From NCBI GenBank assembly GCA_927910885.1, contig CAKMOD010000011.1, forward strand, positions 1 to 21,977: a DNA stretch of 21,977 nt. Reading direction: 5' to 3'. Source of the stretch: an uncultured Prevotella sp. GTDB lineage: Bacteria > Bacteroidota > Bacteroidia > Bacteroidales > Bacteroidaceae. The notes under the pieces are model-generated. The model ran no database searches, had not been told where the DNA came from, and saw only the letters and a list, made by a program, of their open reading frames with translations. The translations under genes and the position numbers were made by a program. Numbering within the stretch: position 1 is the first letter of the stretch; every line of letters begins with the position of its first letter. Shown in pieces: positions 8,217 to 13,931 of this stretch.

Positions 8217-10310
8217 ATGAACTACCTAAGGCTTTTACATATACTTCGCAGACAGCAACAGTATCTTCTGTTAGCTGTTGGTGTCACGTTGATGCTGACG
8301 TCATGCGGTATAGATAGAAATATTAAGAAAGGCGAAAAATACCTTTCCTTGGGCGAGTATTATGATGCTGCAACCCAATTCAAAACTGCTTATCAGCGTA
8401 CATCACCTAAGGATAGACGTCAACGTGGTGAGCTGTCTTTGAAGATGGCTGAGTGCTATGAGCGTATTTCATCTTCTCAACGAGCAATAGCAGCTTATAG
8501 AAATGCTATTCGTTATAAACTGGATAATGGTGAGACGCATAAGCGTTTGGCTGATAATCTAATGAAGGAAGGTAGTTATGCGGAGGCAGTTAAGGAGTAT
8601 CGCATTGCGCTTGATTCAATGCCCGACAATCAATTGATAGCTCAAGAGCTTCAGGCTGCATCAATAGCTGCAAGCGTAAAAGAGCGTGGTTCGAAGTATA
8701 TTGTGAAGCGTATGGACGTGTTTAACTCACGTCGACAGGATTATTCGCCAATGCTTTTTGGTGATAAATACGAACAGCTTTACTTTACTTCTACACGAAA
8801 TGAAGCCAAAGGTGATGAGGTGAGCGGTATTACTGGTGCAAAAGCTGGTGACATCTTCCTTAGTGAAAAGGATGATAAAGGCAAATGGAGTACACCGAAG
8901 GCGATAGAGTCTGCTTTGAATACTGAGGCAGATGAAGGTACACCTGCTTTCTCAGTAGATGGCAGGGAAATGTATATTACACAGTGTTTAACCGATCCAA
9001 GTAACCCTCGCTATGCTCAAATATCAGTAAGCAATCGCTCTGATGCAGCTTGGGGAAAGGCTAATAAGTTAGAAATTAGTCGTGATACGCTATCGAGTTT
9101 TGCGCATCCTGCTGTTTCACCAGATGGTAATTGGCTTTATTTCACCAGTGATATGCCAGGCGGAAAGGGTGGTCTTGACATCTGGCGTGTACGTCTGACA
9201 GGCGGCACAACAGGAGGTGTTGAGAACCTTGGAGAACCAATCAATACTCCTGGAGACGAGGAATTTCCTACTTTCCGACCTAACGGTGACCTTTATTTTT
9301 CAAGTAATGGACATGGTGGTTTGGGTGGGCTTGACATCTTTATAGCTAAGGTTGGTAGCGATCGTCGCTATCACTTGGAACATCCAGGATATCCTCTTAA
9401 CTCACAAGGTGACGACTTTGGTATGACTTTCGAGGGTATTCACAATCGTGGTTTCTTCTCTTCAAACCGTGGGGACGGACGAGGTTGGGATCATATCTAT
9501 AGCTTTGAACTCCCTGAAATCATCCAGACTGTGAAGGGATGGGTCTATGAAATGGATGGTTATGAGTTACCAGCTGCACAGATATTTATGGTTGGTGATG
9601 ATGGAACCAACAAGAAATTAGCTGTCAAAGGAGATGGTTCTTTCGAGCAAGAGATACACCCCGGCGTTAATTATATCTTCCTTGCAACCTGCAATGGTTA
9701 CTTAAATCATAAGGAAGAGATAAAGGTTGGTAATGTAGATGATTCTAAAGTACATACCCTTCAGTTTGCTTTAGCTGGAATCAACGTACCTGTATTGATA
9801 GACAACATCTTCTATGACTTTGATAAAGCGACGCTTCGACCAGAATCAGAGAAGGCTTTGGACGCTCTTGTCAATCTTCTTAAGGAGAATCCGAACGTAA
9901 CAATAGAACTCTCAGCTCACACTGATTACCTCGGTTCTGCTGATTATAACAAACGTCTTTCACAACGACGTGCAGATGCCGTAGTGGCTTATCTCACTGC
10001 ACATGGTATCGTTCGTGACCGTCTTACACCAGTTGGATATGGTAAAGAACGTCCTAAGAAGATTCGTAAGAAGGTTACAGAGAAATACTCTTGGCTGAAA
10101 GAAAACGATGTACTCACTGAAGATTTCATTAAGAAACTCGATAAGGAGAAGCAAGAAATAGCCAATCAATTGAACCGCCGTACTGAGTTTACTGTGCTTC
10201 GAACTACATACGGCATGTTTGATGAGAAGGGAAATCTTAAGCAACAGCCAAAACCAAAGAAGAAAGAAAGTCTTGATGATGATGGAATGATAATTATTGA
10301 CATTCCCTAA
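8217..10310 (+). CDS. porE: OmpA-family lipoprotein with TPR and PD40 propeller, PorE-like (type IX secretion)
   Basis: A 697-residue predicted lipoprotein. The N-terminal signal ends in a lipobox LTSC with Cys-30. TPR-like helices follow (about 38-150), then a PD40/WD40-like beta-propeller (about 170-435; repeated YFTSTRNE-, PAFSVDGREMYIT- and FRPNGDLYFSSNG-type blades), a carboxypeptidase-regulatory-like domain (about 440-510), and an OmpA C-terminal peptidoglycan-binding domain (from about 530; IFYDFDKATLRPES, with the AHTD and RLSQRRADAV ligand region). This order is that of Porphyromonas gingivalis PorE (PG1058), an outer-membrane-anchored, peptidoglycan-binding part of the type IX secretion system. 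A Lys-rich insert (GYGKERPKKIRKKVTEKY) interrupts the OmpA fold. Several Bacteroidota OmpA proteins share this layout, so the symbol is tentative. The methyltransferase gene begins 5 nt after its stop. Confidence 0.7.
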   Translation: MNYLRLLHILRRQQQYLLLAVGVTLMLTSCGIDRNIKKGEKYLSLGEYYDAATQFKTAYQRTSPKDRRQRGELSLKMAECYERISSSQRAIAAYRNAIRYKLDNGETHKRLADNLMKEGSYAEAVKEYRIALDSMPDNQLIAQELQAASIAASVKERGSKYIVKRMDVFNSRRQDYSPMLFGDKYEQLYFTSTRNEAKGDEVSGITGAKAGDIFLSEKDDKGKWSTPKAIESALNTEADEGTPAFSVDGREMYITQCLTDPSNPRYAQISVSNRSDAAWGKANKLEISRDTLSSFAHPAVSPDGNWLYFTSDMPGGKGGLDIWRVRLTGGTTGGVENLGEPINTPGDEEFPTFRPNGDLYFSSNGHGGLGGLDIFIAKVGSDRRYHLEHPGYPLNSQGDDFGMTFEGIHNRGFFSSNRGDGRGWDHIYSFELPEIIQTVKGWVYEMDGYELPAAQIFMVGDDGTNKKLAVKGDGSFEQEIHPGVNYIFLATCNGYLNHKEEIKVGNVDDSKVHTLQFALAGINVPVLIDNIFYDFDKATLRPESEKALDALVNLLKENPNVTIELSAHTDYLGSADYNKRLSQRRADAVVAYLTAHGIVRDRLTPVGYGKERPKKIRKKVTEKYSWLKENDVLTEDFIKKLDKEKQEIANQLNRRTEFTVLRTTYGMFDEKGNLKQQPKPKKKESLDDDGMIIIDIP

Positions 10311-10315
10311 AGTAT

Positions 10316-11419
10316 ATGACAAAAGATAATAGCCAGCAATATCAGGCAGCACAATCTCCTTGTTCTTTTGATTCAGATGGGCAAGAAGTAAGAGGTATAG
10401 AAGAAGTTGAAAAAAGACTTCCTCTTGCCTTTACAGATTATACTCGTAGTCTTTTTGGTGATAGCCTTTATCATACATTCCTAAAAGGGTTGGACGAAAC
10501 AGCACCTGTGAGTATTCGTCTAAATCCCTTTAAGTTGGCAGAAGGCACTCATAAAGTTAATCCAGAGTTAAATCCTCATCCTATTCCTTGGTGCAAGGAT
10601 GGCTATTGGTTGGCAACAAGACCTAACTTTACGTTTGACCCACTATTTCATGCTGGAGTTTATTATGTGCAAGAAGCATCATCTATGTTTCTATCTCATG
10701 TCTTACAGCATTTTGTAAAACAGCCAGTTATGGTACTCGATCTCTGTGCTGCACCAGGCGGTAAAACAACTTGCGCACGTGCATCCTTACCTGCAGGTTC
10801 CTTCCTTTTCTCTAACGAACCGATTGGAAAACGTGCACAAATATTGGCAGAGAACGTTCAAAAATTTGGTCATGAGGATGTCGTTGTTACAAACAACTAT
10901 CCTCGTGATTATAAAAAGTCAAAGCTTGGTTTTGATGTTATCATTGCCGATGTTCCTTGCTCTGGTGAAGGAATGTTCCGTAAAGACCCACAGTCAATAG
11001 AGGAATGGAGCCCACAGAATGTAGAGAATTGTTGGCAACTACAGCGTAGTATTATCACTGATATATGGGATAACTTAAAGCCTGGAGGTATTCTCATCTA
11101 TTCTACTTGTACCTTTAATGCACATGAAGATGAAGAGAATGTTGCGTGGATTCTTAACGAATATGATGCTGAACTTCTCTCTGTACCTACAGAAGAAGCA
11201 TGGAATATAACAGGATCACTCATTGACAACCCACTTAAAGACGGGCGGGATTTTCCAGTCTACCGCTTCATTCCTGGTAAGACACGTGGTGAAGGAATCT
11301 TTATGGCTATTATTCGTAAGCGTGGAGAGAATAATGCGCTTAATAGTAAAACAACTATTGATATTGATAAAGCTATTGCAGAGGCTCGTAAACGCTTCGC
11401 ATTCTCTCGCATGGTGTAA
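10316..11419 (+). CDS. rsmF: RsmF-like rRNA cytosine-C5 methyltransferase, catalytic part (frameshifted C-terminus)
   Basis: A SAM-dependent m5C methyltransferase of the NOL1/NOP2/Sun family, expected to modify 16S rRNA. It shows the SAM-binding motif DLCAAPGGKT (residues 142-151), the motif IV cysteine in DVPCSGEGMF (Cys-215) and the motif VI cysteine in STCTFN (Cys-265), so the catalytic domain is complete. The ORF ends in FAFSRMV, which does not look like the family. The +1-related frame from 11392 reads TLRILSHGVKEGMQKGK and continues straight into the C-terminal domain at 11428-11718. One extra base (for example C after CGC, near 11395) restores RKRLRILSHGVKEG and a protein of about 467 residues. 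Intact Bacteroidota relatives carry this domain on the same chain. It begins 5 nt after the PorE-like gene, which suggests cotranscription. Confidence 0.85.
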   Translation: MTKDNSQQYQAAQSPCSFDSDGQEVRGIEEVEKRLPLAFTDYTRSLFGDSLYHTFLKGLDETAPVSIRLNPFKLAEGTHKVNPELNPHPIPWCKDGYWLATRPNFTFDPLFHAGVYYVQEASSMFLSHVLQHFVKQPVMVLDLCAAPGGKTTCARASLPAGSFLFSNEPIGKRAQILAENVQKFGHEDVVVTNNYPRDYKKSKLGFDVIIADVPCSGEGMFRKDPQSIEEWSPQNVENCWQLQRSIITDIWDNLKPGGILIYSTCTFNAHEDEENVAWILNEYDAELLSVPTEEAWNITGSLIDNPLKDGRDFPVYRFIPGKTRGEGIFMAIIRKRGENNALNSKTTIDIDKAIAEARKRFAFSRMV

Positions 11420-11427
11420 AAGAAGGA

Positions 11428-11718
11428 ATGCAAAAAGGGAAGACTATTATTCCTGACCATACGTTAGCACTCTCCTTTTCAGCTGATAAATCGGCCTATC
11501 CTAATGTAGAGGTTGATTATCAAACAGCTATTGCTTATCTTCGTCATGAGGCTATTGTACTGACTTCAGAAGCCCCACGTGGTATCGTTCTGCTTACTTA
11601 TAAAGGCTATCCAATAGGCTTTGCTAAGAACCTCGGAAACCGTGCGAACAATCTTTATCCACAGGAATGGCGCATAAAGAGTACACATATTCCAGACGAG
11701 CCTTTGGTTCTTTTATAA
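11428..11718 (+). CDS. C-terminal (PUA-like) fragment of the RsmF-like methyltransferase
   Basis: A 96-residue frame whose sequence (IIPDHTLALS, VEVDYQTAIAYLRHEAI, APRGIVLLTYKGYPIGFAKN, RANNLYPQEWRI) is the conserved C-terminal RNA-binding region of Bacteroidota RsmF-like enzymes, not a separate gene. It lies one frame away from the upstream 367-residue ORF, and homologous sequence extends back to about 11392. It is either the rest of one frameshifted gene or an artefact of a missing base. If the shift is real, the fragment could start at the ATG at 11428, but an independent function is unlikely. Confidence 0.85.
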   Translation: MQKGKTIIPDHTLALSFSADKSAYPNVEVDYQTAIAYLRHEAIVLTSEAPRGIVLLTYKGYPIGFAKNLGNRANNLYPQEWRIKSTHIPDEPLVLL

Positions 11719-11788
11719 TATAAATGCAGACAAGAAAAATATAGAAAACAATATATCCCTACAATATCTTAGAAATAAACGGACAATT

Positions 11789-12583
11789 ATGCAACAATAT
11801 TTAAACCTCCTCAACCGCATCCTCGCAGAAGGAACACAAAAAGGTGATAGAACAGGAACGGGAACTTTATCTATTTTTGGTCATCAAATGCGCTTTGACT
11901 TGCGCGATGGTTTTCCGCTGTTGACAACCAAAAAGCTTCATTTGAAGAGTATCATTTATGAATTACTTTGGTTCTTACGTGGTGATACAAATGTGCGCTA
12001 CCTACAAGAACATGGTGTAAGGATTTGGAATGAGTGGGCTGATGAGAATGGTGAACTTGGTCCAGTCTATGGTCATCAGTGGCGTTCATGGCCTGATTAT
12101 AAGGGTGGAACTATTGATCAGATTAAGAATGTCGTGGATATGATTAAGCATAATCCTGACTCACGTCGTATGTTGGTCACAGCATGGAACCCTGCTGAGG
12201 TGGAAGATATGGCTCTCCCACCCTGCCACTGTCTTTTCCAATTCTATGTTGCAGATGGTAGACTATCGCTCCAACTCTATCAGCGTTCAGCAGATAGTTT
12301 CCTCGGTGTCCCTTTTAACATTGCGTCATACGCTCTCCTTTTGCAAATGATTGCACAGGTTACAGGACTCGAAGCAGGTGAATTTATCCATACTACAGGT
12401 GACACGCATCTCTATTTAAATCACCTTGAGCAGGCTAAACTCCAACTTACTCGTGAACCACGTACACTGCCAAAAATGAAGATTAACCCAGATGTAAAGG
12501 ATATCTTTGATTTTAAGTATGAAGATTTTGAACTGATTGGTTACGATCCGTTGCCACATATTCCAGGAGTAGTTGCAGTGTAA
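11789..12583 (+). CDS. thyA: Thymidylate synthase
   Basis: Converts dUMP to dTMP using 5,10-methylene-tetrahydrofolate and releases dihydrofolate. The protein is 264 residues, the usual short ThyA length. It has RTGTGT (21-26), YGHQWRSWPDY, the SRRM phosphate-binding arginines (about 125-128) and the active-site PPCHC with nucleophile Cys-146, in the same position as E. coli. DSFLGVPFNIASYALL and GDTHLYLNH are also intact, so the enzyme appears functional. The downstream folA recycles its product dihydrofolate. The start is the ATG at 11789; a 70-nt AT-rich gap separates it from the methyltransferase fragment. Confidence 0.97.
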   Translation: MQQYLNLLNRILAEGTQKGDRTGTGTLSIFGHQMRFDLRDGFPLLTTKKLHLKSIIYELLWFLRGDTNVRYLQEHGVRIWNEWADENGELGPVYGHQWRSWPDYKGGTIDQIKNVVDMIKHNPDSRRMLVTAWNPAEVEDMALPPCHCLFQFYVADGRLSLQLYQRSADSFLGVPFNIASYALLLQMIAQVTGLEAGEFIHTTGDTHLYLNHLEQAKLQLTREPRTLPKMKINPDVKDIFDFKYEDFELIGYDPLPHIPGVVAV

Positions 12584-12589
12584 AAGAAG

Positions 12590-12741
12590 CCTCCCCCAAC
12601 CCCTCCGAAAGGAGGGGAGTGCAAATAGGGAGTAGCTATTCTCTTAATTTTGTAGTAAATTATATTAGTCAAGAACTTTAAATCCTTCACCAACTTTATT
12701 GCTAAACCAGCACTTTTCTCCTTTGGAGGAGTTGGGGGAGG
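12590..12741. mobile_element. MITE-like inverted-repeat element between thyA and folA
   Basis: The left arm (12590-12622, beginning CCTCCCCCAACCCCTCCG) and right arm (12710-12741, ending GGAGTTGGGGGAGG) are inverted copies that match over about 32 nt with a few differences. About 87 nt of AT-rich, non-coding DNA lies between. Each arm also folds alone: CCCCTCC-GAAA-GGAGGGG (12600-12617) is a 7-bp stem with a GNRA loop. The high GC of the arms contrasts with the surroundings. I see no clear target-site duplication. This looks like a dispersed non-autonomous element or intergenic repeat, but copy number cannot be judged from one window. Confidence 0.6.
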
Positions 12742-12756
12742 TCCTAAAACACCATT

Positions 12757-13242
12757 ATGGAAATAAACATCATAGCAGCGGTAGCTACCAATCGTGCTAT
12801 TGGTTATCAGAATGATATGGTCTATTTTATTAGCGAAGACCTAAAACGTTTTAAGCAACTAACAACGGGACATACCGTTATTATGGGGCGTAAGACATTC
12901 CATTCATTGCCAAAAGGAGCCCTGCCTAATCGTAGAAACATCGTACTCAGTAGAACGGAAACTCATTTTCCAGGCTGTGATGTCTTCTCTTCGCTTGACG
13001 AAGCTCTTAAACATATTGGGACAGAAGAAAAGGCTTTTATCATTGGTGGAGCAAGTCTTTATAAAGAGGCTTTAGCTATAGCTGACCATCTATACCTCAC
13101 AGAGATAGCTGCTACTCCTCCACAAGCTGATGTTTTCTTTCCAGAATATAATGATGAAACATGGGTTGTAGAATCACGCGAGGAACGTCCTGCTACTGAT
13201 AATAATCCTCCATACGCATTTGTAAACTATGTGAGAAAATAA
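12757..13242 (+). CDS. folA: Dihydrofolate reductase
   Basis: Reduces dihydrofolate to tetrahydrofolate with NADPH, regenerating the cofactor consumed by thyA just upstream. The protein is 161 residues, the normal bacterial size. Recognisable parts are IIAAVATNRAIG, the catalytic acid in SEDLKRFK (Asp-28), the NADPH segments VIMGRKTFHSLP and NRRNIVLSR, and FIIGGASLYKEAL. The usual Pro-Trp before the catalytic helix (PW in E. coli, Trp-22) is replaced by Val-Tyr (MVYFISEDL), a notable active-site change. The start at 12757 comes 15 nt after the right arm of the inverted-repeat element, so its leader or promoter may lie inside that element. A strong intrinsic terminator follows at 13335-13362. 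Confidence 0.95.
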   Translation: MEINIIAAVATNRAIGYQNDMVYFISEDLKRFKQLTTGHTVIMGRKTFHSLPKGALPNRRNIVLSRTETHFPGCDVFSSLDEALKHIGTEEKAFIIGGASLYKEALAIADHLYLTEIAATPPQADVFFPEYNDETWVVESREERPATDNNPPYAFVNYVRK

Positions 13243-13334
13243 ATCTTACTCCGAACTCTTCTCCTCTAAAGCGGAAAATAACAATTATTGAGTTGTATAG
13301 TAACATAACTAAATATACAAAATCACTCATTATA

Positions 13335-13362
13335 AAAGTTCCTAACTATAGGAACTTTTTTT
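13335..13362 (+). terminator. Intrinsic terminator after folA
   Basis: AAAGTTCCTA and TAGGAACTTT form a 10-bp stem with an ACTA loop, followed directly by a run of T. This is a classic rho-independent terminator, about 90 nt after the folA stop. Confidence 0.85.
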
Positions 13363-13419
13363 ATAAGGGGTTGTTTTTGCTTTTCAATTTGTCATATATT
13401 ATTCATGGTTACAATTTTA

Positions 13420-13530
13420 ATACATGCTCTTTTAGCTTTTAAAAGATGCTTAATTGCCTTTCAAAAGATGCCCTTTTGAGCTCTAAGTAACGCCCTTTTA
13501 AACCCTTACTAAGCACCTTTTAAAATGAAA
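13420..13530. repeat. 22-nt periodic array, family A, copy 1
   Basis: Five degenerate units place the core GC at 13426, 13448, 13470, 13492 and 13513, that is 22, 22, 22 and 21 nt apart. Typical units are AAAGATGCTTAATTGCCTTT and AAAGATGCCCTTTTGAGCTC. The outer units are inverted relative to each other (TTTTAAAAGATGCTTA near the left, TAAGCACCTTTTAAAA at the right), so the whole array is roughly palindromic. The same units recur at 21909-21977. Confidence 0.7.
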
Positions 13531-13700
13531 GTTTATAACTATCTGTATTACTGCGAGTTACAGACGTATAAGAAAGAAGCATTTTTTGATAAAAAAACAC
13601 TCCCAACTTCGTTGTTTTTGTAAAGTCTTTTTGTTTGCTTATAGTCGTTTAAAAGTACTTTTCTAACGCTTAACTACTTTCTGCCAAAAGGTAATATTCA

Positions 13701-13816
13701 ATGTGTTTGATATTAATGAATATGTGTACTAACCATTAACACTACATGTGTTAGGCATCAACACCACATGTGTTAAGCATCAGCACAATATGTGTTTGGC
13801 AAAAACACGTAAGTGA
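13701..13816. repeat. 22-nt periodic imperfect-palindrome array, family B, copy 2
   Basis: ATGTG or close variants occur at 13701, 13722, 13746, 13768, 13790 and 13811. The best units are ATGTGTTAGGCATCAACACC and ATGTGTTAAGCATCAGCACA. Each unit pairs AACAC with GTGTT. The array is the same type as that at 4978-5060. Confidence 0.7.
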
Positions 13817-13874
13817 GAATTGATGTTAGATCATATTATAGTTATAGTCTTAGGGAATAGTAAGACACAAATAA

Positions 13875-13916
13875 AACTCTTCAGCCCGCTAATCAAATTA
13901 ACGGGGCTGAAGAGTT
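13875..13916 (-). terminator. Intrinsic terminator after tamL
   Basis: AACTCTTCAGCCC (13875-13887) and GGGCTGAAGAGTT (13904-13916) form a 13-bp stem. On the minus strand it is followed by TTATTT, and it lies 16 nt past the tamL stop, so it should end the tamB-tamL transcript. It may also stop plus-strand read-through from folA. Confidence 0.8.
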
Positions 13917-13931
13917 GAGAATCATACAAGA

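Larger units (their letters stand above)
13243..13931. other. Convergent intergenic region rich in short periodic repeats
   Basis: A 689-nt stretch between folA and the convergent tamL with no plausible gene. It contains, left to right, the folA terminator (13335-13362), a family A array (13420-13530), AT-rich filler, a family B array (13701-13816) and the tamL terminator (13875-13916). Nothing else was recognised. Confidence 0.65.

Noticed and set aside
11223..11456. Separate 77-codon gene over the methyltransferase junction
   Set aside because: It is the third frame across the frameshift, has no homology features, and overlaps clearly conserved coding sequence.
12600..12617. Intrinsic terminator after thyA
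   Set aside because: The stem-loop is stable but is followed by AGTGCAAA, not a T-run, and it is one arm of a larger inverted repeat.
13420..13816. CRISPR-like array
   Set aside because: Units are degenerate and contiguous with no unique spacers of constant length, and no cas genes are nearby.
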